Notes under the pieces: generated by a model
What the model saw: the letters and a program-made list of their open reading frames with translations, nothing else
Databases searched by the model: none
What the model was told of the DNA's origin: nothing
Position numbers and translations under genes: made by a program
Assembly: GCA_964526035.1 (NCBI GenBank)
Contig: CAZGKE010000003.1
Span: 1 to 54,910, forward strand
Direction of reading: 5' to 3'
Length of the DNA stretch: 54,910 nt
Source of the DNA: DAOMOD01 sp964526035
GTDB taxonomy: Bacteria > Pseudomonadota > Gammaproteobacteria > Xanthomonadales > BPKI01
Shown here: in pieces, positions 7,909 to 16,154 of the stretch
How positions within the stretch are numbered: position 1 is the first letter of the stretch
How the letters are laid out: the number at the start of each line of letters is the position of its first letter

Positions 7909-8475
7909 ATGTCGCGCATCCCGTTGGTGCTGACCGTCTTGTTCGTGCTGCTGTCCTCGTCGGTGTCCGCGCGCGAGCTGGCGGTCGCGCGCAACGAGTT
8001 GGTGACGGTCGAGGTGAGCGGCGTCGGCGTCGATCCGCTGGCGGGTGCGCCCGCCGTGCTGTTGCGCGATCCCGATTCCGACCAGGCGGTGCCGATCTAC
8101 ATTGGACTGATCGAAGCCGAGGCGGTCGACCGGGCGTTGCGCCGCGTTCGCCCGCCGCGCCCGCTTACACACGAACTGATGGCCGACCTGCTGGTGGCGA
8201 CCGGTGCCGTGCTCGAGCGCCTGATCATCGATGATCTTCGCGACGGCACGTACTACGCGGCGCTGGAGCTGCGGCTGCGCGATCGCGACGGCACCGTGCT
8301 GCTCGACACCCGACCGAGCGACGGCATGAACCTGGCGCTGCGCAACGCCGCCCCGATCCTGGTGTCGCGCAAGGTGCTGCGTGCGCAGGAGGAGATCGAA
8401 AGCCCGAGCGGTAGCGGACCGGAAGTGCTGACGCGGCGGGGAGCGGAGGTGGCGCCGCCGGTGGTGGTTCCGTAG
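7909..8475 (+). CDS. Secreted bifunctional nuclease (DUF151/BFN) domain protein
   Basis: This 188-residue protein has a clear signal peptide (MSRIPLVLTVLFVLLSSSVS, then ARELA) followed by a DUF151 domain from about residue 30. Recognisable parts are VLLRDPDSDQAVPIYIGLIE, RPLTHELMADLLVATGA and RPSDGMNLALRNAAPILVS. Described members from plants and Mycobacterium are DNases or RNases or stress-linked proteins and are normally cytoplasmic, so the exported form here is notable. A Pro/Val-rich tail ends the protein. It is convergent with pbpC, with a REP-like inverted repeat in between. Nuclease activity is not established for secreted members. Confidence 0.85.
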   Translation: MSRIPLVLTVLFVLLSSSVSARELAVARNELVTVEVSGVGVDPLAGAPAVLLRDPDSDQAVPIYIGLIEAEAVDRALRRVRPPRPLTHELMADLLVATGAVLERLIIDDLRDGTYYAALELRLRDRDGTVLLDTRPSDGMNLALRNAAPILVSRKVLRAQEEIESPSGSGPEVLTRRGAEVAPPVVVP

Positions 8476-8519
8476 GGAGCAGTGTTTGGGGGTGGGGTGC
8501 GTTTCTTGCCGGGCACTTT

Positions 8520-8583
8520 TCGCGGTTTTCGCCGCTCCCACACGGGGTCCCGGGGCTTGGGGCAGGAGCGGCGAAAGCCGCGA
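8520..8583. repeat. REP-like inverted repeat pair between convergent genes
   Basis: TCGCGGTTTTCGCCGCTCC (8520-8538) and GGAGCGGCGAAAGCCGCGA (8565-8583) are reverse complements with one mismatch, a G-T wobble when folded. Each arm is itself a small hairpin, for example CGGC-GAAA-GCCG. The spacer contains GGGGCTTGGGG. Such palindromes are typical of repeated extragenic elements in Pseudomonas and Xanthomonas relatives, and this one can act as a two-way terminator for the genes on either side. Confidence 0.7.
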
Positions 8584-10998
8584 TCAGGGTCTCGGGCGGA
8601 GCGTCTGCTGTTCCAGCACGGAAGCAGTCATCCGTGGCGGACGTGAGAGGGTGAAGCTCACGCGGTCGAACGCACCGCTGTCGTCGACCGCCACCAGAGT
8701 TCGATCGCCGTAGCCCGCCAGCGGCAAACGAAGCACCGCGCCGTCGCGCGTGCTGCCCACCACGCGATCGTCCAGCAACCACAGCACCTCGCCCTGTGAA
8801 CCCAGCGCGCGCAAGTCGATCTCGGTGCGGTCGCGTGCGCCATCCATGCTGATCAGCACGGCACCGTCGACCACGCCATCAATACGCAGGTCGCGCGGCG
8901 TTCCGTGTTCCTCGCATCCCGGCATCAGCGCGGGAGGCTGCGACTGGCGCCGCAGATCCCGTCCCAGCCAGGGTCCCAATCGCGTCGGCCAGCGCGCCAC
9001 GCTTTCCACCACCAGTGGGTTGTCGCTGCAGTCGTGACGTGCGCGCAATCCGCTGTCGCGCTCGCGCAGCCAGGTGTCGATACCTGCTGTCCACTGGCGC
9101 GCATCCCGTTCCGGCAGGGTTGGCGGCACGCGGCCGTCCAGCGTCCAGGCGTCGCGCCTGCGATGGCAGTGTTCGCTCTGGGTCTGCGCCTCGGAAAGCC
9201 CAAGCGGCCAGCAGACGGTTTCGGTGCGCACGCTGTCCGGTATCGGCAGCTGGCTGCGCAGACGCAGCGCACGCGGCAGGCCGTCGAACAGCTGGAACAG
9301 CAGGGGCAGGGCGGTGACCGCGCCGTAGTGACCTGGAACCGCGGTGCCATCGGGACGGCCAATCCACACCCCGACTGTGACTTCGGTGCCGGTGCCGATG
9401 GCCCAGGCATCGCGAAAGCCGTAGCTGGTGCCGGTCTTCCATGCGATCGGCGCGCGGCTGCTTGCGTCGAGGTAGCCCACGCCGTCGCCGGGCCGACCAT
9501 GATCGGCGAGCATGCGCCAGACGATCCACGCCGCGCCTTCGCTCATCATCCGTCGCGGCGCCGCATACGTTCCATCGGCAAACAGCTGCACCGGCTGCGT
9601 TCTGCCGCCGCGCGCCAGCGCCGCGTAAGCCGCCACCAGATCCTCGAGCCGCGCGCTGCCGCCGCCCAGGACCAGGGAAAGGTTGGGCCGCGCGCCGCGC
9701 GGCATGCGCAGCGTCAGGCCGCCGTGCGCGAGGCGGGCGACGAAGCGTTCCGGCGTCACCCGATCGAGCAGGTCCACGGCCGGCACGTTGAGCGACAGTC
9801 GCAGCGCCTCGGCTGCACTCACCGGTCCATTGAAGCGCTCATCGAAATTGCCGGGCCGGTAGCCGCGGAAGTTCTGCGGTGCGTCGACCAGCAGGCTCTC
9901 GGAATGAATCAATCCCTGGTCGAGCGCCAGGCCGTAGAGCAACGGTTTCAGCGTCGACCCCGGTGAGCGCCACGCGTCGATCATGTCGACATGGCCAGCG
10001 CGCTCGCCGTCCCCGAAGCGCGCGGTGCCCACATAGGCGAGCGCCTGCATGGTGGCGTTGTCCACGACCAGCACGGCGACCGAACTGCGTTCCGGCAGCC
10101 GCGCCAGATAACCGCCGACGCGTGCCTCGATCTGTCGCTGCAGATTGACGTCGATGCTGCTGCGGATTCGACTGCCACCGCTGCCGCGCAGGCGCTCGGC
10201 CAGCAGGGGCGCGATCATCGGCGAAGCGAGTCGGCGCGCGATGACCGGTTCGATCAGCGCGTCGGCCACGCTGTCGGCATCCCACACGCCGAGATCCGCC
10301 ATGCGCTTGAGCACCTTGTCGCGGGCGGCGCGGGCGCGCTCGGGATGGCGGTCGGGACGCAGACGGCTGGGCGCTTGCGGCAGTACCGCAAGAAGGGCGG
10401 CCTCAGCGTGGCTGAGTTCGGCCGACGGCTTGCCGAGCCACGCCCAGCTTGCCGCCTCCACCCCCTCGATCGGTCCGCCGAACGGCGCACGGTTGAGATA
10501 GAGATCAAGAATTGCCGTCTTCTCGAGATGCCACTCCAGCTGCAGCGCGCGCAGCGCCTCGCGCACCTTGCCCGGCAGATTGCGCGGTCGCGGTTCAAGC
10601 AGTCGCGCCACCTGCATGGTCAGCGTCGAGCCACCGGAAACCACACGCCCGGCACGCAGGTTCTGCCACGCCGCGCGGGCGATGGCCAGCGGGTTGACGC
10701 CTGGGTGACTGCGGAACCTGCGGTCCTCATAGGCGAGCAACGCCTCGAGGTACAGCGGTGAAACTTCATTGGCGGAGACCGGATAACGCCACACGCCCTG
10801 GCCGTCGGCAAAGGCGCGAAGCGGCGTGCCGTCGCGGGCCAGCACCATGACGGCGGCGCCGTCCTCGGCGGGAATGGCCGGAGGATTCCAGCGGTCGAGC
10901 GCCCACAGCGCAGCGAGGATGATCGCCGTGGTGGCGGTCAGTTGCGCTGATCGGTGGAGGAAGGAAGTGCGGTTCATGGTTGGGCGGATGTCTGCCAT
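8584..10998 (-). CDS. pbpC: Penicillin-binding protein 1C (bifunctional transglycosylase/transpeptidase)
   Basis: This class A penicillin-binding protein of about 800 residues has one N-terminal membrane segment. A GT51 glycosyltransferase domain follows, with AYEDRRFRSHPGVNPLAI and SGGSTLTMQVARLLEP. The transpeptidase domain has nucleophile serine motif SPGSTLKPLLYG (SxxK), SLN in LRLSLNVPAVD and KTG in AWKTGTSYGFRDAWAIG. A PBP1C-specific C-terminal domain follows. It polymerises and crosslinks peptidoglycan in the periplasm. Two starts are possible: the first ATG (MADIRPT) or the ATG 7 codons later (MNRTSFLHRS, start at 10977). Neither has a strong ribosome site. It lies downstream of, and in the same direction as, the alpha-2-macroglobulin gene, a widespread pairing. 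Confidence 0.95.
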   Translation of the reverse strand: MADIRPTMNRTSFLHRSAQLTATTAIILAALWALDRWNPPAIPAEDGAAVMVLARDGTPLRAFADGQGVWRYPVSANEVSPLYLEALLAYEDRRFRSHPGVNPLAIARAAWQNLRAGRVVSGGSTLTMQVARLLEPRPRNLPGKVREALRALQLEWHLEKTAILDLYLNRAPFGGPIEGVEAASWAWLGKPSAELSHAEAALLAVLPQAPSRLRPDRHPERARAARDKVLKRMADLGVWDADSVADALIEPVIARRLASPMIAPLLAERLRGSGGSRIRSSIDVNLQRQIEARVGGYLARLPERSSVAVLVVDNATMQALAYVGTARFGDGERAGHVDMIDAWRSPGSTLKPLLYGLALDQGLIHSESLLVDAPQNFRGYRPGNFDERFNGPVSAAEALRLSLNVPAVDLLDRVTPERFVARLAHGGLTLRMPRGARPNLSLVLGGGSARLEDLVAAYAALARGGRTQPVQLFADGTYAAPRRMMSEGAAWIVWRMLADHGRPGDGVGYLDASSRAPIAWKTGTSYGFRDAWAIGTGTEVTVGVWIGRPDGTAVPGHYGAVTALPLLFQLFDGLPRALRLRSQLPIPDSVRTETVCWPLGLSEAQTQSEHCHRRRDAWTLDGRVPPTLPERDARQWTAGIDTWLRERDSGLRARHDCSDNPLVVESVARWPTRLGPWLGRDLRRQSQPPALMPGCEEHGTPRDLRIDGVVDGAVLISMDGARDRTEIDLRALGSQGEVLWLLDDRVVGSTRDGAVLRLPLAGYGDRTLVAVDDSGAFDRVSFTLSRPPRMTASVLEQQTLRPRP

Positions 10999-11072
10999 TC
11001 GGCGGGGTTGGTGATGTCATCCATGTCGCAGCTTCGTTTGCCTCCCGGCGGCCGAATCACTCGTTTTGGTAG

Positions 11073-11143
11073 GTCGGCATCCCATGCCGACGTCTCTTGA
11101 AACGTCCACCTGTCGGCGGAGGATGTTTGTGTCATCCCCCGCC
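11073..11143. repeat. Two REP-like hairpins between the alpha-2-macroglobulin gene and pbpC
   Basis: The first hairpin is GTCGGCAT-ccc-ATGCCGAC (11073-11091), a perfect 8-bp stem. The second pairs GGCGGAGGATG (11115-11125) with CATCCCCCGCC (11133-11143), with one G-T pair, and is enclosed by outer GTCGGC/GCCGAC arms. They separate two co-directional genes that are usually coexpressed, and may terminate or protect the upstream message. Confidence 0.6.
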
Positions 11144-11157
11144 GCAGGCCGACATTC

Positions 11158-14100
11158 TCATGGAGGCGTCACCTCAAGCACCTCCAGACTGCTCACGCCG
11201 ATGGCGCGCATCTCCGGTCGATACATGTCCTCGACGAACGGCGGCGGGACCACGTAGCGGCCCGGGGACACCGCGCGCACCAGGTAGAACAGGCGTGCCT
11301 CGGTGCCGCCCCACAGATTCAGGGCGGCGACGTAGCGGTCGTCGCGGTATTCCTCGTGGCGGACTTCGACGCCCCAGTGGGTCTGCGATGGGCTCTGGTC
11401 GTCGATGACCACGCTGGCGAAATGGCCGCTGTCGCCGAGGTTGAGGTTCTCCACTTCAAGGCCACCGGGCAGAAGGTCGACCACCAGGGCGTCGGCCATA
11501 CGCTCCTCGGCGACCACGGTCAGGCGCACCAGCAGGGTTTCGCCTTCGCGCAGGCTTTCTCCATCGAAGGGGGTACCGTCCATGCGATACCAGTCGCGAC
11601 GGATGCGCACGCCGGCTTCGACCGGCTCCGGCGCCTGCGTCGGCGCGCCGACGGCCTCCTCGATGAGCCAGATCGGTCCTTCGGCGGCGAGTCCCATGCG
11701 CACGCCTGCGGCAAGGTCGGCGGCATCGAAGGCGCGGCTGTAGATGCTGCGGGGTGACACCGTCTCGGCGTCGCCGGCGATCGCCAGTTCGATTTCCAGA
11801 GGTCGCCCGACGTTCTCCAGCATGGTGCGCGCGAGCAGCACCATGGCGCCCTTTTCCTGGGTGCTAAGCCAGTAGGTTCGATGCGGATGACGACGATCGG
11901 TGCGGCTGGCAAACAGTTGGCGGGTGATGTCGAACAGGCGCTCGTCGTACTCGGGTTTGGCCAGCCCGTGGCGATGCAGCAGCGCCAGCGCCAGGGTGAC
12001 GTCGCGCAGGTTGCTGCCGTAGTCGCCGATCCACAGCGGGCGCTCGAACTCGCGGCTGAAGGCTTCGGCGATGGCCGTCTCGGCACGGGCCGGATCACCC
12101 ATCAGGTGCAGGGCCAAGCCGAGCTGCACCAGCGGCAACAGGGTGATGGCGTGATCGCGCTGGCGGTCGTGCATGGCGCGCAGGGTCCCGAGGGGCGCGC
12201 GCTGTACGCGTGCCAGCACATAGGCTGCATAAGCGTTGAAGGCGAAGCGCAGGTGCTGGGTGTGCTCGTAGTCCCAGTAGTGCGGCCCGCCCGCCAGCAG
12301 GTCTTCGTGCATGCGCTCCAGCGCCTTCTGCAGTACCGCATCGGGGATGGCCACACCGGAGTCGCGCGCGCTGAGGAACAGGTCGGCGACCCACGGCGTG
12401 AGCTGGGTGGTGGGATTGCCGTCGCCCGCCCACAGGCTGAAGTGTCCGTTCGCCTGCTGCATGCTGGAGATGCGCGCGAAGGCATCGGCGAGCCAGCGCA
12501 GTCGGGTGGCTTCTTCCATGGGCGCGATCCCGAGCCGCGCAGCGCCCTCGGCATCCAGCCACAGCAGGGCGAAGGCGCGGCTCGACGTCTGCTCCAGACA
12601 GCCGTAGGGATAGGCGATGAGTCCCTCCACGGCCGCCGCGAACGGCAGCGGCGGCAGGGTTGATGCGCTGACCCGCAGGACAGCGGATCCGGGTTGCAGG
12701 CCGGCCACCGCGTCGCCGCCGAAACGCAGGGTCTCCGGTTGTTCCAGCTTGCGCTGGCGGCTGCGACGTTCGACGGGCCATGGCGAGCGCACTGGCAGCG
12801 TGTAGGCGCGCTCGATGCGCGTATCGCCCAGTTCGGCGTGAATGCGCAGGCGACCGAGCCCGTGGCCGGGACCGCCGCGAAGCTCGAAGTTGAAAGTGCG
12901 CTTTTCACCGTCGGCGAGCTGCACCGGATCCACGCCACCTCGCACTTCGGCCAGCGCGTCGCCTTCGGCGCGGAGCGTGAGTCTTCCCGCTGCACCGCTG
13001 AAATTCTGCACGTCGACACTGAGTCTGGCGCGGTCCCCTGGAGCAAGCACGCGCGGACTGCTGGCTTCCACTACCAGCGGCGCGCGGACGCGCATCTCGG
13101 CGCCGGCGGCCGCGTAGTCGCTGGCGCTGAAGGCGAGCGCGGCCAGGCGCAGGGTGCCGTTGAATTCAGGCAGGACGAATTCGACGCGGGCGCGACCGTC
13201 GGCGTCGACCACGACCGGTCCCTCGAACAGATCGACGATGGCGATTTCCGCAGTCGGTCGTCGCGACTGCGGCAGTGCCGCCAGCAGCGCTGCATCGCCG
13301 CCGTAGCGCAGGCGTGCGCGTCGCCCGGCCATGTCCTCGATGATGCGACCGTAGAGATCGCGTGCCTCGACGCCGAATCCGCGACGCGCGAAGAAGTGCG
13401 CGGCGGGATCCGGCAGCGGGTAGCGAGTGATGTTGATCACGCCGATGTCGACGGCGCTCATCACCACCCGCGCATCCTTGCCGGCCAGCAGCGGGATCTG
13501 GATATCGATGGTCACGCGTTCGCCGGGGCGCGCTGATTCCGGCGCCTCGATCTGCGCCTCGACGCGGCGCTCGCTGCGGTCCATCGGCACGTGCACGATG
13601 CCGATGGCGCGCGCAGGCGTGATGCGGGCGCTGCGCTCGCCGGGGCGCAGGGCGAGCACGCTGATGTAGACATCGTGGCGCTCCCATTCGGGCGTCACCT
13701 TGAGTTTGAGAGTACCGCCGCTGCGCGCCTGGAAAGTTTCGCTGTGCAGCAGGCGATCGGACTCGACCAGCAGCACCGCCGGACCCGGGTAGGGCGGGGT
13801 GATGGTCAGTTCGAGCTCTTCGCCCGCACGGTAGCGGTTGCGGTCCAGCGCCAGCTTTACGCGGTCCGGACGGGCGTCTTCGCCGCGGTTGTGGTCGCCG
13901 TAGCCCCAGCCGGCGCGGAACGGCAGGCGCGTGGTCAGGCCGCTGTCCGGGTCGTCGACCTCCAGTCTGTAGTCACCCCAGTCGAGACTGAAATCGACGC
14001 GCGCCGGTCCTTCGGCGCGCAGCGCCACTTCGCGGCTTTCCACCACCTCGAAGCGGCGCACGAAGTCGCTGCGCCAGCCGCCTTCGGGCAGGAACGACCA

Positions 14101-16038
14101 GAAGTACTCGCGGCGCTCGCGCACCAGGCGCGCGGTGAGCGTGCCGCTGCCGCGCGTGCTGCCGTCGGCGGCATAGCGCTGGATCTCGAAACCGGCGCGA
14201 CCGCTCACTTCAGCGCCGTCCTTCAGATCGAACTGCGGACGCACGCCGACCAGCGCAGGCGCCGGCCACACCACGCGCTTGATGTTGCGGTTGATGGCGC
14301 GACCGCCTGACTCGAACACGCTTGCGTTGAGCAGCAGCGCCAGCGGGCCTGCGGCAGTGTCGGGTGCGGTCAAGGCAACTTCTGCCCGGCCCGACTCGTC
14401 GAGCGCCATGTCGACCAGCTCCACCGGTTCGCTCGATAGTTCCTCCAGCGGATCACCGAAATGCCAGCCGCGCAGCTCCGGCAGCGGGTGCGCCTCATGC
14501 GCGGTCAACAGGCGAGCGGTAAGTCGGTTGCCTGCTGCGGGCGCTCCGTACAGATAGGCGGCCTCCACGGTCACTGGCAGCGACTCGCCAGGTTCGAGCG
14601 GGCGCTCCTCGGCGGAAAGGTCAAGCTTCAGACGCTCCGGAAGAAACTCCTCGATGCGCAGCGTCATGCTGGCGTGCGCCTCGCTGGCGGAAGGGTCGAG
14701 GCGCATCTCCACGCTCCAGCGCCCGGTCGGCACGTCGGCTGGCAGCGCGCGCTCGAACTGGTAGAACCCGAGATCCTGCGGCTCCAGTCGGAAGCTCAGG
14801 AAACTGCGTCCGTCGGGCTGCCGCAAGGTGCCGAACAGCGGCTGGGAAGCGGGAAGCGCGCGGCCATCGAAATCGCGCAGCAGCGCCATCACGCGCAGCG
14901 ATTCTCCGGGGCGGTAGAGATCGCGCCCGGACCACAGGAACACGTCGACGTCGCCTTGCGGGCGACCGGCGACCTCGAATTCGGAAAGGTCCAGCGCCGG
15001 CTGGTTGAAGGGCAGCCAGGCGACATCGCGGCCGCGCCGCGCCAGCAGCACGTGGCCGCTCTGCAAGCGATAGTCGAGCTTCACCTGGCCGCTTGCATCG
15101 GTGCCAGCGCTGGCGATACGTCGGCCCTGCGGGTCCTGCACCTCCAGCGAGACGCCCGACTGCGGCTCGCCGTTGGCCAGCGAGGCCACCTGCACCCACA
15201 GTCCGTCGCGATGGCCGCGCACGTGCAGGCCGAGATCGCTGACGAAGAAGAACGTGGTGTCCTGCTGCCATGGAAAGCTGCCGGCGCGCTTCATCACCGC
15301 GAAATAGACGCCGGGCTCGCGCAGTTCGGGGATGGTGTGTACGGGGATGTGGCTGACGCTGCGTTCGCCGCCGCGGGTCTCCAGCGCGAATCGCGCGGCG
15401 TAGACCGGGTCGGCCATGGTCGCGATCTGCTCCAGTTCCCAGTTGCCGCGCTGGCCGCTGCGCGGTCGGTTGGCAAAAAAGGCGGCGACACGGTTGTCCT
15501 TGAGCCGCAGGAACTCGATATCGACATCGCGAACGTTGACGCTGACGATCGGCAGGCCGTCGCTGTTGCGCGTGGGAAGTACCAGGCCGGAGCTGGCGAA
15601 GCCGACGCTCGGTGGCAGCGGACCGGAGTGCAGCGACAGCGGCTCCAGGGCACCGATCAGGCGTCCATCCGCCGCAGTCAGCTCGGCGTTGATGGCAACC
15701 CGGTAGTCGCGCGCTGGTTCCACGAAGGGAAAGCGCAGCGTGGCGAGATTCTCGTCGAGCATCCAGCTGCCTTCCACGGCCTCGCCATCGGCACCGCTGA
15801 CAGCCAGCAGTTCGTCGAAATGCTGGGCGCCCGCCAAGGGCTGCGAGAAACGCAGGAACAGCGCGGGTCGCCCCTGCCAGGCTTCCGCGCCGGAGTCGGC
15901 CAGTTCGAACTCCTCGCTGGCCACCTCGGGTTCGACCGCCACGCTCTCCACCACCGGCGTCTCCTCGCGGCACGCCACCAGCAACGTCAGGCCGAACAGC
16001 AGAACCACACATCGCGTCAACACGGCAGGGCGGACCAT
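11158..16038 (-). CDS. Bacterial alpha-2-macroglobulin, thioester-containing lipoprotein
   Basis: This protein of 1626 residues is close in size to E. coli YfhM (1653), a periplasmic lipoprotein that traps proteases. The start at MVRPAVLTRCVVLL gives a lipobox LVAC with Cys23, and it has an AAGGAA site upstream. Macroglobulin (MG) domains fill the N-terminal half. The thioester motif is intact in YPYGCLEQTSSRAFALLWL, so this is the covalent-trapping (YfhM) type, not the thioester-less MagD type. A thioester-domain toroid and a C-terminal receptor-like domain follow. Its neighbour pbpC supports the known idea that the pair repairs and guards the wall after envelope breach. Longer in-frame starts upstream are not preferred because they would precede the lipoprotein signal. 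Confidence 0.94.
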   Translation of the reverse strand: MVRPAVLTRCVVLLFGLTLLVACREETPVVESVAVEPEVASEEFELADSGAEAWQGRPALFLRFSQPLAGAQHFDELLAVSGADGEAVEGSWMLDENLATLRFPFVEPARDYRVAINAELTAADGRLIGALEPLSLHSGPLPPSVGFASSGLVLPTRNSDGLPIVSVNVRDVDIEFLRLKDNRVAAFFANRPRSGQRGNWELEQIATMADPVYAARFALETRGGERSVSHIPVHTIPELREPGVYFAVMKRAGSFPWQQDTTFFFVSDLGLHVRGHRDGLWVQVASLANGEPQSGVSLEVQDPQGRRIASAGTDASGQVKLDYRLQSGHVLLARRGRDVAWLPFNQPALDLSEFEVAGRPQGDVDVFLWSGRDLYRPGESLRVMALLRDFDGRALPASQPLFGTLRQPDGRSFLSFRLEPQDLGFYQFERALPADVPTGRWSVEMRLDPSASEAHASMTLRIEEFLPERLKLDLSAEERPLEPGESLPVTVEAAYLYGAPAAGNRLTARLLTAHEAHPLPELRGWHFGDPLEELSSEPVELVDMALDESGRAEVALTAPDTAAGPLALLLNASVFESGGRAINRNIKRVVWPAPALVGVRPQFDLKDGAEVSGRAGFEIQRYAADGSTRGSGTLTARLVRERREYFWSFLPEGGWRSDFVRRFEVVESREVALRAEGPARVDFSLDWGDYRLEVDDPDSGLTTRLPFRAGWGYGDHNRGEDARPDRVKLALDRNRYRAGEELELTITPPYPGPAVLLVESDRLLHSETFQARSGGTLKLKVTPEWERHDVYISVLALRPGERSARITPARAIGIVHVPMDRSERRVEAQIEAPESARPGERVTIDIQIPLLAGKDARVVMSAVDIGVINITRYPLPDPAAHFFARRGFGVEARDLYGRIIEDMAGRRARLRYGGDAALLAALPQSRRPTAEIAIVDLFEGPVVVDADGRARVEFVLPEFNGTLRLAALAFSASDYAAAGAEMRVRAPLVVEASSPRVLAPGDRARLSVDVQNFSGAAGRLTLRAEGDALAEVRGGVDPVQLADGEKRTFNFELRGGPGHGLGRLRIHAELGDTRIERAYTLPVRSPWPVERRSRQRKLEQPETLRFGGDAVAGLQPGSAVLRVSASTLPPLPFAAAVEGLIAYPYGCLEQTSSRAFALLWLDAEGAARLGIAPMEEATRLRWLADAFARISSMQQANGHFSLWAGDGNPTTQLTPWVADLFLSARDSGVAIPDAVLQKALERMHEDLLAGGPHYWDYEHTQHLRFAFNAYAAYVLARVQRAPLGTLRAMHDRQRDHAITLLPLVQLGLALHLMGDPARAETAIAEAFSREFERPLWIGDYGSNLRDVTLALALLHRHGLAKPEYDERLFDITRQLFASRTDRRHPHRTYWLSTQEKGAMVLLARTMLENVGRPLEIELAIAGDAETVSPRSIYSRAFDAADLAAGVRMGLAAEGPIWLIEEAVGAPTQAPEPVEAGVRIRRDWYRMDGTPFDGESLREGETLLVRLTVVAEERMADALVVDLLPGGLEVENLNLGDSGHFASVVIDDQSPSQTHWGVEVRHEEYRDDRYVAALNLWGGTEARLFYLVRAVSPGRYVVPPPFVEDMYRPEMRAIGVSSLEVLEVTPP

Positions 16039-16075
16039 TGCGGAATATTCCTTGGCGAGTGAAAAAATGATGACG

Positions 16076-16081
16076 AGTATA
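16076..16081 (-). promoter_or_regulatory. Candidate -10 box of the alpha-2-macroglobulin gene
   Basis: On the minus strand the bases read TATACT, 38 bases before the start codon, within the 116-base divergent gap to the photolyase gene. No good -35 is visible. The assignment rests on the -10 match and position. Confidence 0.35.
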
Positions 16082-16154
16082 GAGGGCATGGCACTGCGTT
16101 TCGGCGGGCAATTGCGACGGCGTGGCGGCGCCGACGTGGCGGAGCGCTGACGCC

